A DNA stretch of 64,000 nucleotides from Diphasiastrum complanatum (lineage: Eukaryota; Streptophyta; Lycopodiopsida; Lycopodiales; Lycopodiaceae): NCBI GenBank assembly GCA_029204225.1, contig CM055099.1, positions 66,493,852-66,557,851 on the forward strand, read 5' to 3'. The notes under the pieces are model-generated. The model was not told where the DNA came from and searched no databases. It worked only from the letters and a program-made list of their open reading frames with translations. A program made the position numbers and the translations under genes. Shown here piece after piece: positions 21,301 through 36,200 of the stretch (position 1 is its first letter; the number at the start of each line of letters is the position of its first letter).

Positions 21301-24300
21301 TTTAAAACTGTAGAAAAGTATTAGGCAGATTATACGAAACTTGCTTTCCTCAATCTCAAAACCTAACCTGTCCTCAATGTCAGACCTATATTGATCTTAC
21401 AGATACGCAGTGTTTGCAGTGATCATGCTCTTGAAATCTAAATCAATAATTCTACGAAAATGCTTGCAAGACTCAAGTACATCAAATTTCAATCAATCTA
21501 TGCACACAAAAAATCAATCAACCATACAGTAAGCTGTCGAAGAGATGTACTGAAGGATCTCTCATTATAGAATAGCCACAACCATTATCTACATAAAATG
21601 AAAATAGGACAATAACCAAAAAGGTCTTCACCTTGTTGATAGAACTGAGCAACAAAGCATATGTATGAATGGAAGAGGCGGTATCTCTGCTGAACTGAAA
21701 TCCAAGCCGAGCAGCAATTCGAATAGCACGCAACATGCGAGCTGAAGATTGTGCACCCAGATTGAAAATTCAATGACACAACCAACTGATAAGTGCGTAG
21801 AACAAAACTTGGAACATGAGGATGAAGCTGTGAATGTGCCTTTTAGACTTAACCAAGCATTAATTCATTTACCAGAATCTTCTTCAAAGGAGTCATCTGC
21901 AGAAACAATAGTGCGTAGCTACAAAATAACAAAACAAACATATTGTTACCACAACAAAAAAAATATTTCAAAGTAAGAAAACAGAGAGGCTATAAAGTGA
22001 AATGAATCATAAAACATTAACCTAATATGTAAAGCATTAAACAGCAAAAAAAAGTAGTTTGAGATAGCAATAACAAAAACCTATTACCACTGTCAATTCT
22101 ACCTTCCTTTCTTTTAAGTCTTTGAGACCTCCAATGTAATCATATAGAACATGTCCAAAGGGGTCATATAGAAGCCTGCAATTCAAATCTTATCGATTCT
22201 CTCTTACCTTGTGCAGTTGATTTGCAAAAGAAATACAAAGAATTGCTGAAGATCTCTGTCCAAAAGATAGAAACTTTGCCCTGGTATGAGAAGTAAGCTA
22301 AATTATAAGCAACAACGTAATGTGCAAAACCATCTCAGATTTGAAAGAGACCTTACCCATTTACAGTGAAGTCCCTCTTCATACAATTTTTCCATCGAGC
22401 AAAGTCGCGATCTGTACAAAGTTTGGCTGAATTTGAAATATTGCTATCAGGAGTAACACCGGTACTATCACAACGTCTTTGATTTTTCAAACTCCCATTG
22501 GTGCTGAAGCTTGACACCTACCATTGAGTGTAGAAACCGAAAACCATAAACACTAGCCAAAGTTTTTGTAATTTTCAAAACAAGAACTCTTGTTATCACC
22601 AAAGCATGATAGACCAGATATCTAAACAGCAAGCCACTCTCCAAATTGTTGCTTGCAAATGAGGTGCCCCCCTGTTCATCAACATTTGTGTTTGCGACAA
22701 CTTCAAACCCTAAAACCCAGAAAAATGCCAAAATAGTTTGTAAGGACATTTCAAATTTCATATATGCTACATTCTATCATAAATATTTCTCAGATTTCAA
22801 AGCATCTTCAAATCAGTGCATTGGGATGTATTTTGGAATTTCAAAGCATCTTCAAATCAGTGCATCTGATTTGCTCCTTAGAACTTGCTGATTCAGGCAT
22901 GCAAGTTAACGATTTTAGTGATCACTTGCATGATGAGCTGCATGCACCTCCAATTCCTGATTAGTCACGGAGAGACATTGTCGTGAATTTTGTTTCTGGT
23001 TTCCAACATGGTATTGAGCAAAATCTCAACTTCCCTTGATGGATTTGGTAAACAACCTCTTTTCCTATTATGTAAGAAAACTATTCAGGCTCCTAAAGTT
23101 GCACAATTGTTCATTTAACACATTTTGAAGCACCATAAAATGCCTAAATCTAATGTTTCTCATCATGATGCAAAAGATTACAAGTTGCTTATGGAAAGCT
23201 CTGTTTGAAATTTTGGATACAGAATCACATTTTTCTTTGACTTATCATCCACAAACTAATGGAATTTAGGAAGCCAAACAAAAAGAATGGGTATGTTGTT
23301 TACCCAATGCCCATGCTAAAATTTGCAAATAATAACACTACGAAGAGGCGTAGGGATGTACACATCCCACTTTTATCACGCCTAACTGTTAGGGGGCAGG
23401 TTATATCCTAGGAAGTTTTCTTTAACTCGCTTGAAACCTCAATGTTTGAAACACATTTGTAACCTCAAAATTTCAGATTTTTGTCTTGGCCCTAAGGCCC
23501 CAAGAAAGAGGCCAAGGGCCCCCATGTGAATATTAGGGCTCAAGCTAGCCAAGCACATTTCACCTCCTGAGTTCATCCTAAACAGACGATTGAAAGGTTT
23601 TTTGCAAGGAGATTAGGACCTTTCTTAAAGATAATAGTCTGAACGGTTTTGTTCAATCACATGGTCATTCAACCACTTTTATGATTTATTTAACCTTACA
23701 ACGATTAGATTAGCAATTGGATTGTCAAAGCCTAAAAAATCACTTTTAAAAGGTCAACAACATTTCAGACGTGTTTCGAATGTTTGCGTTTAATATGTTT
23801 TGAATGTCACTGCATGCAGACTTGATAAGAGTGATCTTGACGATGGAATCAACTGGCTAAGTATGAATTCGATAACCAGAGACTAGAAACTAACTAGCAG
23901 CTATGCTTGTGTTCACTTGAGTATCGAGAGGAATAGTTGTCATGCAGGGTTAAACACTTGGAGTTAGTATATACCCTTCCTGTATTATAGTTTTACCCAT
24001 CAACATGATCTCAACACATGCATATTTCAGAATGCAATCCCTACTTCTAAAAACAACATCAATCAACCATTTGAATAACAATTCGCGTAGCGAAAAACAG
24101 TGCGAAATTGCAAATGATAATTGTTATATTATCAAGAATGCTTCAGGTACAGATATTTTGTCAAGAGTACACACATAACAACAAATATGATTGTCGATTG
24201 GAGCTGTTAGGAATGATTGTTCCAAGCATCTACGGTCACTTCGAAGATCGGACAGCTTCTGCATATTATTATGTCTCTCAATAGCTTGTACAATGTTTAT

Positions 24301-27300
24301 CTTTGTCCATCACAGTTATGGACTCGGCTCATTACATTCGCCGCGTCCATTTACATTTACTTTACTTTATGCATAAGCAGGCCTTGGGCCCTTTTTTATT
24401 CATTAGTGACACTTAGACTATATGGTTGGCCTTTGGCCTTATTATTCATTATTAGGCCATTTGGACATATTATTGGAGAGTGGGGGCCTTCTTGGAGGGC
24501 GCACTATTTTCCCTCCCAGTTGGGCCCTAGCCACCGGAAGCTTCCTTTTAGGGCTTCCTCTTGGCTATAAGTAGGGAAACTGTGTCATTTGTTATTCAGC
24601 TGATGATATTGATCTCTCTCTTTAGTCTCCTTAATCTCTCTCTTTGCTGCTTTCTAGGGTTAAGTCTTGCTTATGTGTTGCTTTCATAGCTTAAGTCTTG
24701 CTTATGTGATGCTTTCATAGCTTAGCTCTAGATCAGCTGTGGCTCTATTCGTAACTTGGTATCAGAGCACTTTCCTGATTGCTGAATTTCAAATCTGATT
24801 TTCTGATTGGGTGCCCATTTTCCTTGCTGATTATTCTCTCTTTGCTGAGGGCTTTCGTCTCTTTGCTTCAGCAACATTCAGCACAGTTTGGAGGAGGACC
24901 AGCTCCTATCAAAGCATTTTCCTTGGCGGAGCTTTAGCAGATAGTTAGCGGAAGTACTTCCGCTGAATTTGGCGGCCGGAAAAAAAAAAAAAATTGGGCA
25001 GATTATTTTTGGCGCCCAAGTTCCAACCCTCTATCACCCATTTCCAGCTTGTTTACAGTCTCTCCAGCGCCAATTCCCTCATCTCTTTCATCCGTTCCTC
25101 CTTCCATTTTCAGCCCTCTTTTCACTTTTGTTTGCAGGCTGTCCAGCCGCTTCATACTTGTCACTTTCGTCCATTTTTCTCTCCGTTTGCAGCCATTTTT
25201 CACACCTTGTTTGCAGGCTGTCCATCGCCCATCCTCAACCAAATTTCACGAAATTCCGACTACGTTTGATACTCCAATTTGTCACTTGCCTCCTGGCTGT
25301 CCAGCGCATTTTTACAGCCTTCATTTTCACTTTTTTTTCATTTGCTGATTGTTGTCCTTTCTTAGTTGTGATAATAGTGGTTTTAATAGACTAATTTGGG
25401 GTGACGACAAGAGTCCGCTCTCTCAAGTTTTCGTCTATTCCTACCACTATCATTATGGCACATTCACCTACCCCGAGTGAGACTACTCAAGAAACCTTAT
25501 CCGATCAGTTTCGTCGCATGGATGAGACCCTTTCTGGCCTCGTTCTTCGCTTCGATACCGTTATGACCGGCTTTGCTACTATGCAGTCACAGATTGATTC
25601 TTTACAGCCTCATGGTCCTGGTAAAGCTCATGTTTTTCCTTCATTTGGGACTCCCCCTCCATTTGGATTTCCATCTTCCTCTGCTAGTCATCCGGGTGGT
25701 GGACCGTTCATTCCACCTAACCCATCTCCTGGTTTCTTTTCACGTCCCCCACTTCCTGAGCCACACTTTGCTCGAGACTTTCGTGATAGGGTACAGCTTG
25801 CTACCTATTCCGGTTCCTCTGACGGGAACTTATTAGAGAATTGGTTTGCTAAGCTTGACACATATTTTCAGATCTACCCTAAGACTGATCCTCAGAAGAT
25901 CCAGTTGGCTGCTTTACATTTAGATGGATGCGCCGCCACGTGGTGGCGAGTCTATAGAGCTGATCCTGATCGGGAAGGGCTCCATTTATGGCATACTTTT
26001 CGCCGTGACCTCCGTCATGCTATGATTGACCCTCAGTGGCTCGACCGCCAACGTGATACATTTCGTAGTCTCACTCAGACCAGTGATCTTGCTTCTTATA
26101 CAGATCAGTTTATGGAGCTTTCTTATCTTTTCACAGATCTACAGCCCACTGAGCTTATTTCTCGTTACATTGCTGGGCTTCGTGGTGCTTTACGTTATGA
26201 TGTTTCTTCCTTCCGTCCTCCCACACTTGTTGAGGCGATGTCTCTTGCCAGTACTTTACAGCATAAGTACTCTGACACTCTTCCTTCCCGCTTCTCCCGA
26301 CCCCATCCTTCTGCTTCATCTTTTCCCGCTGCGTCCACCCCTACACCTGCCCCTTCTGTTCCAGCTCTCTCCATTGTCCCTTCGTCTCCTCGTCCTCCGA
26401 CTCCTCGACCTGCTTTTGTCCAACGTTACACGTCTGCAGAGTTCGCTAACCTTCAGCAGCAGCGTCTTTGCTTTCGTTGTGAGAGTCCTGACCATTTTGC
26501 CCGTGATTGCCGTCAGCCTCTCCCTACTACTACTGTTGTTTTTTACCATGAGGGCACTACTCCAGATGATTCCGATATCTACATTCATATTTCTGATGAG
26601 CCTGACCTATCCTCTGAGCCTTCCACTATTTTACTTCCTGCTACTTACCATGCTCAGCTTGCCTATGCTACTTGGACAGGGCGTCCTGGTCCTCGCTCCA
26701 TTCGGTTACGTGTACGTATTACAGGTCGTGAGTATATTGCTTTAGTTGATACTGGCAGCACTCATTCTTTTATGTTGTATCACTAGTCGGATACGTGCTT
26801 CACCTGTTCCTGCTTCACAGCCTCTCAAAGTTGAGGTTGCCAGTTCCCATTCTTTTCCTAAGTCTCAGATGTTTTAGCGTTTACCATACCGCTTTGGAGA
26901 TTTTTCTGGACAGGCAGATCTTTACATTATTCCTATGGAGCGTTATGATCTTATCCTTGGTGCTAATTGGTTTGCATCTCTTGGAGCCATTACACTGGAC
27001 TTCACACAGCAGACATTGACATTTGTACTTGATGCAGTTACACACTCACTTGTTGGCATTGATTCTCAGGGAGACTTCCAGTTGGTTACCGGGAAGCAGT
27101 TTATGCGTAGCCTGCCAAAGGCCGACGATGCAGCTCTTCTTTCCATTCAGAGTACATCAGCTGTTGCTTCACTTTCACCATCCGTGGGTCCTCTTCCTCA
27201 GGTTGATGCTGCTTCGGATTAACAGGTTGTTGTTGTGTGCCTTGCGCCTATATGCCTTGATTCACAGATATCGTATTCAGTGAGCATGCCTGGTTTCATT

Positions 27301-30300
27301 GATATTGAGATCGTATACCTTGGTGGTATTTCTACTATTGCTTTTGCGCATACTTCAGATTGCCCTCCTAGTTCGGTGGTTGGTGCAGTATCTTCTCCAT
27401 TGGTCTCTATATCTCCATCTCTTGAGTCTGTTATGGCCGATGGTCCTGCTGATTTCTATGGGGTTCTTCATGGGTCCACGTTTGATGGTTCCCTCGCTAA
27501 TTGATTATCTTTCAAACCTACTAAAGACCTCTTTGCTTATGACTCGGCTTTATTCGGCAAGAAATCATCGGACTCAAAAGACAATTACACTTCTTTGAAA
27601 TGGAGAACGGCAAGCTGGTTGGATCTCTATGGGGTTAAAGAGCGAATGGAGCAGCTTGAACAAGAAAATGTATATCTTAAGCAACGGATTGCAAGAACAT
27701 CTCTCAAAAGAATGTTTTGGAGGAGACTTCGAACAAAATATCCAACCTTGAGAAACAAGTGGAAGAAACGAAGACATGGGCAGCGCGTCTCAAAAACGAT
27801 GGTAAGGTCGATTCGCATTTGTGAATTCTACACTAGAAGATGTCTTTTCCGAGCAAGAAAGAAGGGCTAAAAAAGCCCTTAATATCCGGGTTAGAGGGAT
27901 TCCCGACGGGGATTAGCCCAATGAAGAGGCAAAAGAGCTGCTTTTAACTAAGCTCACACACACCACGGATGGGTTTGATACAGCTTGGAGAAGAGAGTTT
28001 GACACCAATGTCTTGTTTATCAAGTTTGGCTCTATGAACAGCCGCAACGCAGCTTTACACCTTGGAGCCACATTAAAAGGGACCTTTATTTTTACAGATG
28101 ATGACCTTACACACACACAATGGCAAGCCAGGAAACAAATTATCCAGGATGCAAATGCAAAAAATCAGCGGGTGGTTTTCATTGAAGGCAAACCAGAAAA
28201 TTTTGATAAAATTTCTCAATAGGGATTTGGGGCTCCCGGGCAAAGGAGCAACCCGAGATCCCCTAAGCCTTTACATATTGGTTTTTGGAATTGTAATGGC
28301 ATACTGTCATCTTCTTCAGCAGGCGATCACAGTACTACTTTGCTATCGGTCACCCAGGAGTATTTAGCCTTACAAGGTGGTCATGTGATATCCTTTTGTT
28401 AGCAGAGACTCATGAATCATTATATAGACCGCTCCCATCCATACCGGATTGCACCTGGCACTCATCACATCGGCCCTTCGTGAGAGGGAAGACCTCACGT
28501 GGTTCTGGTGTTGTTGCATGTCTCACCAAGGATGTTTTCAGTTCTCATTTTAGACTGGTCAGACATCATCTTTTGCAGATTTTAGTGGTGACCCTTTACA
28601 GGCTCTCTCAGATGATATAGTCAGCTTTGCACAGCGAGGCCTTATTCTTTTAGCAGGGGATTTTCATGCTCGTACGAGCATCAGACAGGCTGAGTTTCAT
28701 GCAGAGAGTGACTTTCTACAGGTTCACACATTAGATATGGGCTTTGACAGGACCTCACAAGATGCGGATACTCCAGCTACCCACTTTGGAGAGCAGCTGA
28801 TTGGTTTAGCAGAGGCCCATTCCTTAACCGTTTTGAATGGCCTTCCTTGCTGGCCTTCATCATTTATTTTACCTGTCACCCACATGGAGGAGGACATAGT
28901 GTTGTTGACTACTTCATTGGGTCACCGGCTTTGATCCCTTTTCTTCATACCTTCCACATTATACCTCCTACCATTTCTAATCACTCCCTCCTACTTCTAT
29001 CCCTTGGACTTCATAGTACCACAATCACAACACACCGTCCCACTCATCACCATCGCCCGGTTTTCTCTCCATTTGGTTTTCCCCTTTATACCGAGTCCCT
29101 AATTACTTTTCTCCATGATGTTCCCTTCACCTCCTCAATTGACCAACAAGCTATCTTTTTATCTCAATCTCTTTTGCAATCTGCCAATACTGCCTATCCT
29201 TCGAAAACCTTCTCTTTGCATAAACGCACCCACAACAAATGGTATGATGCAGAGTGCTTCTCACTGCATAAACAAGTTGTTTACGCTAGATACCACTCTC
29301 CTCACACTCTAGCCTTGAAACAAAAAGAATATCACAAACTGACTCTAAAAAAAAAGACAACTTATCTCCAGTCCTTGGGACAAAAACTTGTTGATGCTAT
29401 TGCCTCCCCATCCTCCCATTTCTTTTGGCGGATGTTCTCTACAAACCCTTATAAACCGACTCCTATTGCTATTGAGTCCTGGATAAATTATGCTACTAAG
29501 CTTTATACAATTGACTCTCTTTCCATTTCTCTTTCCCCACGCCCTTCAAAATTCACCCTCTTCCCCCGTCCATGGTTGAAAACGCCATCCAAAATGGTCA
29601 AACCCAAAAAGCTACTGATGTTGACCTCCTAAGTATGGACTTCGTAAAACCAGTTCCTCACATTATTGCCTCATACATCTCCCATATCTTAACCAATCTG
29701 TCATCTTAAGTCTCCCCACATCGTGGTGCACCAACCTTTTACACCCTATCCTCAAAGCCGGGGATCCTTTGATTGTAGACAACTACCACACCATTATGAT
29801 CAGTCATACTATGGCCAAGCTGTATGGATCAGTTTTGCAGTCTATTGTCAGCTCACGGGCAAAGACAGAGGGGTTACATGCTATGGAACAGGCAGGTTTT
29901 CGCGCTGGCTACTCCACGGGTGACCAGATATTTATCCTGAGAGGCATTATTGAGGAGGCTAAGTTCAGGAAGCAGAGGCTCATGGACTGGCCATTTATAA
30001 TGGCCTTCTTCAGCTGCCAGGCTCTGGTGACTACACTTGCTTCCCACATAGTGGAGGACATAGTGGAGGACATAGCGTCGACTATTTCATGGGTTCACCG
30101 TTTCTCCTTCACTTCATTTCATCCTTCTCTGTACACCGCACCACTCTTTCTGATCATTCATATCTCTCACTCTTTGTTGGTCATCTCCACATCACACCTA
30201 TTCTCTCTTCGACCCCTACAGCTAAACCCACCTACCGCTACACTTCACATCACACACCACTATACAGAGAAGCCCTCTCCGATCTCCTTACCTATTTCCC

Positions 30301-33152
30301 ACATGAGCATACTTTAGAGGAGCAGTCCCTCTTTCTTGTCCAGACCATCCATACTGCAGCTTCCATTGCCTTTCCATCCCCACGGCCCAAAGACCAGCAA
30401 CGTCATAGACCCTATAACCCCTGGTATGATCAAGAATGCATCCAGCTACATCAGAACCTCATATATGCTTGCTCCCATCTTCCTCATATGACCAAAACCA
30501 TATCTCGTGTCTACCGCAGAACCACCAAAAAAAAGAAAATCGCATACGAGATTGGTCAGGGTAAGAAACTGATGGATCTCCTCTTTAGTTCTTCCTCAGG
30601 TTCATTCTGGAAGAGGTTCCTTCCACGGTCACCCCCACCACGGATCACAGACCTCAGCACTTGGGTCGCATATGCCACATCATTGTACACCATCCCAGAT
30701 ACCCCTCCTCTTCCCACCTCCTGTCTCACGGATACTTCTGCCATATTCACTAACGAACTTATAGAAAAGGCCATCACACGACTCCATTCCCATAAAGCCA
30801 AAGACGTTGATGAGCTAGAGGCTGAACTTTTAAAGTATGCTCCCGACATCCTCTCACCCTTTCTCTCCATCCTATTCAACCGAGCTGTCACCTCTGATTT
30901 TCCCTCTCCATGGACCACAAACCTCATTCACCCTATCCACAAAGGCGGGGACCCCATGAAAGCTGACAACTACCGCACCATTATGATCAATCACCTCTTC
31001 GCCAAAGTATATGGTTCTATCCTACAGTCAGAGATCAGTACAGAGATGGATGCTAGATCACTCCATGCCATTGGACAGGCGGCTTTCAGACCGGGATATA
31101 CTACATCGGATCATATCTTTACTTTGAGGTCCATCATTGAGGAGGCTAAGGCCAAGAGGGAGCGTGTATACTGCTGCTTTGTGGATTTCCGCAAGGCATT
31201 TGATTCGGTGCCTAGGCATCTATTGATACAGAGACTTCATGATCGGGGCTTTCAGGAGGATACTATACAGGCGGTAGTAGCAGTGTACAGGCGAGTTATT
31301 GGCAGGGTCCGACTATCAGGAGTTATTTCACCGGAGGTGGTCAGTACGATTGGTGTCAAACAGGGATGTCCACTCTCTCCTACACTTTTTGGTCTTTACA
31401 TTGACGAGCTAGAGCATGTTATACAGAGTGATGGAGGGGAGGGTTGTACATTGGGCGACCTCATTATTGCTATTCTCCTTTATGCTGATGATGTGGTTTT
31501 GCTTTCACGGACGAGAGAGGGTTTGCAGCGACACTTAGATGCTCTTCTTTCTTTCTGTACACGGTGGGGTTTGTCGGTGAATGTGGCCAAGACTAAGGTT
31601 ATGGTGTTCAACACCTCTAGGTCTTTCATGATGCGGCAGGAGCTTCTATGGGATGGTCATCCCCTAGAGGTTGTTGATTCCTATACATATCTAGGAGTAC
31701 TATTCTCGGGGCCTACGTTCAGCATGAGACACGCAGCTACTTCGCGGGTACGGAAGGGCTATGCCTCACTGGTAGATTTGGAGAGACTATGTTTCAGCTC
31801 ACACATCAGAGATGCGACTAGTAAGTGTCGGCTCTTTGACACTATGGTTGTGCCCTCAGCTATGTATGCTTCCGAGACATGGAGTACTGGTCTGACAGCT
31901 ACAGATTGGACATATATCTCCCGGCTCCAGATTCGTTTGCTCTCCCGGATGATACGGGCTAAGCCCTTAGTACCACACCAGATTATCTTGGCGGAGTTCG
32001 CGGTCCCCCCCATTCAGATTGAGGCCTTATTCCATATTGTGACATTCATACAGAGGTTAGAGGATCTTCAGGACGGGGGTACACATTATGTAGTTGCAGC
32101 TTTATCTTCATCCCGGCGCCTACACTCAGAGGGACACCTTTTCTCATGGTACTCCCAGGCTTGCTGTCTCCTCTCCACATTGGGTATCCAGATTAGTGAT
32201 CTACCTGCGGGCACCCACCAGTACATTAGAGGCCTCCTTTACAGATCATATCTTCATACCACTTGGCAGGGTCCATTGGGGACCAAGAGTGAGTTTTATC
32301 GTACACACTTTCTATCTCTTGATCCGGTTGGCTGCCCCATAGTATCTGGTTACTTGCTGAGGAGTATATCACATAGTCTGCGGATAGCGATGGGTCAGTG
32401 TCGGGTTTCTTCACATCAGCTGGCTATTGAGACTAGCAAATACAGTGGCACCCCGCGAGAGGACCGGCTCTGTAGCATGTGTGTTATGCATGAGACTGAG
32501 GACGAGTCACATTTCCTCTTCAGATGTCCAGCCTACTATGAGATACGGGGGCGGTACTACTGCTTGTTCAGAGAGCACCCAGTTACACTTTCTACCTTGA
32601 TATCTTATGAGGACCCTAGATGTGTCGCACTGATGATCCGAGAGATGTCAGACCTGAGGAGGAGGAGACTAGATGGTACACATTCCCTGACACAGCTGAG
32701 CATTGATGAGTGCATATCCCGTCGGAGACAGAGATCCGAGGTACCCATAGGCAGCGACTCAGATGGAGAGGCCGAGATTCCCGACTCCTTCGTACACCGA
32801 CATCAGAGACCATGTCGACGGCCAGAGAGACAGTCAGTTATTAGATCACAGTCCAGAGCGCCACGGCAGCAGAGACGACACCGACGGCCTATCCGGCGAC
32901 AGAGGTCCAGGGCACATCTAATCACACCTTCACAGCATACCATCCACCATTTCTTTCATGCTGATGGGCATCGTGATATATGATTCCAGGCTATTGGATC
33001 CTGACTGGGCCAGCTGTCTTTATGCATTGTATTTGCAGTTATTTAGTTTTATAGATGATTGAGCTTTAAGCTCCTATGTGCACACTTGACATGTACCTTT
33101 TCTTAGTCCTATGTACCTTAGGGTATTCAAGGACATTAATAAAATCTTTCTT

Positions 33153-33214
<62 letters not shown>

Positions 33215-36200
33215 TCTACGTTTTTAACCAATTTGTTATTTTTGGCCTTCCCACACCTTGGTGTACTAACCTTTTGTATCCTATACTTAAGGCTGGTGAT
33301 CCTCTGAATGTAGACAACTATCGTACTATTATGATCAACCACACTATGGCTAAGCTCTATGGTTCAGTTATGCAGTCTATCATCAGCTCTCATGCGGAGA
33401 CAAAGGAGTTATATGCTATGGGACAGGCGGGTTTTAGAGCAGGCTATTCCACAGCAGACCGGATATCTATACTGAGATGTATCATTGAGGCGGAGAAGTC
33501 CAGGAAACAGAGAGTCTTTTGCTGCTTTGTGGACTTCCGCAAAGCATTTGATTCGGTTCCGAGACACTTGTTGCTCCAGCGTCTGGCATCCCTTGGTCTC
33601 ACAGGAGGTCATTGCTGCTATCATCACATTATATGAGAGAGTTTTGGCTCGTTTCCGTGATGGAGATGGATGGTCCTCATATATTCATAGTACGGTAGGA
33701 GTAAAGCAGGGCTATCCTTTGTCACCCACGCTCTTTGCTCTATACATTGATGACCTTGAGCGGATCATTCGGGAAGAAGGTGGAAATGGCTGTCCTCTAG
33801 CAAATATTGTTATCCCTATCCTTCTTTATGTAGATGATGTGGTTCTACTATCTAGTTTCGGCTGCAGGACTTCAGCGACATCTGGATGCCTTGTATACTT
33901 TCTGTCAGATATGGGGGCTGATGGTGAACATTGGTAAGACTAAGGTTATGGTGTTTAACACCAACAGACAGCATATGAGAGACACTATGTTCTACTATGA
34001 TGGACAGCTCCTAGAGATAGTCGCGTCTTACACATACCTGGGTGTTCTCTTTTCTGGTCCATTGCTTTCTTTTAGACCAGCTGCATTGGCTAGGCTCCGC
34101 AAGGGGCGCTCTGATCTTGTTCAGATGGAGAGGTTTCCCTCTACTTATTATGTGCATGACCCGAACACACGTTGGTGCCTCTTCTCTTTGACTGTTTCTC
34201 TAGTTGCACTATACTCAGCAGAGACATGGTGTCCAGGCTTATCGGGAGACACTTGGAGTGACATCTCACGTTTGTAGATTCACATGCTTAGTCGGATGAT
34301 TCGGGCCAAGCAGTCAGTTCCATTCATTCACAGAGTCTCAGAGCTTGATTCCTCCAGATACGTGGTACCCTCGCTACAGTGGTTAGCTATAGCTTAGTTT
34401 TCTTTTCTGGTTGACAATACTGCCCCGTCTTGTTCCCATCATACTTCGATGTACGGTTTTTGATATATATGCCATTGGGCATGGAAAAGACGGTAATACA
34501 GCTTTCTTTCTTTCTTTCTTTCTTTCTCTCTCTCTCTCCAGAGATGGTGGCCTAGCTGCTCGTGTTCCTCCATGGCGCCCTGATCTGCTGATCCATCGCC
34601 CTATCCTCCTACACCGCTCCATCCCTATGGCTCCACGTAAGCGTGGGGGAGCCAACTCGCCCCGCTCCCCATCTAGACCTAGCCCCAGCCCTCCCATCGC
34701 TGGACCAAACTCTTCCACCATCGCTGACCTCAGCCCTCCCAGTGCTGGCCCCAGCCCTCCATCGATGACTGGCCCCAGTCCCATCGTTAGTACTGGTTCT
34801 GCCTGCGCCTCCAGTAACTCCAGTGCATCCAGCGCTGTCCCATCCGTTACAGGGCCTCCATTGTCTTGCATCGTTGATGGGAAGGACTCCAACGTTGTTG
34901 CTCCATCTCTCACAGGACCTGGGACAGACCTCAGCACTGCTGCTCCATCTCCGACAGGGCCTCGAAATGCTTCCAATGCTGCCAGTACCTCGGATCCATT
35001 GCTGGCAGAAATGCAGCCAGTTGCCAACTCTTTTGTTGCAGTATTGTCTTCCTCGAATGCTCCTGCGGATGATATATACACGCCAAGGAAGGCACTTGAG
35101 GGGTATCTAAAAGCAGAGGTGGATGAATTACGACTTGAAATCCAGCAACTTAAGATAACCATGACGACGATACTCCAAGACAATATGGCCCTCAAGCAGA
35201 AAATACAGACCTTGGAGGGAACGCCATCCCCAGTTACAAATAAAATCAATGAGCTGGAACGACATCTCAGCGAACATAAGGATGCCACGGAATCTTGGGC
35301 TTCGCTATTCCAGAAAGAAGAAGGTAATCCTACTCACATATCCACTGTTATCTCAGCTACCATCTCCGATAAAAAATTACGTGACTTAAAATCCCTCAAT
35401 GCCATGTTCGAGGTATTCTTGACACTCAAGATGCGGTGAAAGAGGCAAAATCATTTTTAGATACTACGTTAAGTTTCAATTCCGATGGATTAAATAAGGC
35501 ATGGCGAACCAAAAAAGACAATTCTACTCTCATCATTCGTTTCACATCGAAAGAGGAGAGAGCCAAAATATTGAAACTCAAATCTGAACTAAAAGGTACA
35601 CAGATTTTCTTGGATGAAGATCTTACCTATATCCAAGTTCAGGAATGTAAAAAAAAAAATTCTAGGAGGCTAAAGCATCAGGGCGTTTTGCAGTTTATTG
35701 AGATGGTCAGGTTCAGTACTTAGATTGAGGTCCATCTTCCTCCAGCACCTAGGAAGTTGGGGCTCTCGGGCGTAGGAGCAACCCAAGACCCCATCCATAC
35801 TAGCATTGCCCACTACGTATCAGGTTATGGAACTATAATGGTATTCATTCTTCATCTGCAGCAGGTGATTTAGCAGACTTCATTGCACAGGGGGATATCC
35901 TTCTTTTTGCAGAGACTCATGAGAGCCAGTTTAGGGGACTACCAGACTTCAAGGCTTCAGATGGGTTTCTATTTTTCGCTCGGAGACTAGATTTGCTGGA
36001 GGTAGAGCTTCTAGTGGTGTAGCATGCTTATACAGGGACTCATTACAGCCTATCATTGATCTAGTTCGACAGGATGAGCATGTATGTTACCTATGGCTTC
36101 GACTTCTGGGACAAAGTATTGGGCTTGACAGGGATTTGTATCTGGCAGTTTGTTATTTTCCTCCAGAGTCTTCTGCTTTTGCTGATAAACTGGTTCTCCA

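Noticed and set aside
25003-25348. Overlapping frames on both strands in the gypsy leader
   Set aside because: They come from CT-rich composition upstream of the real gag start and show no domain.
26026-26745. 239-codon Leu-rich frame inside gag
   Set aside because: It is the +1 frame of a codon-biased gag; its runs of Leu and Pro come from that composition.
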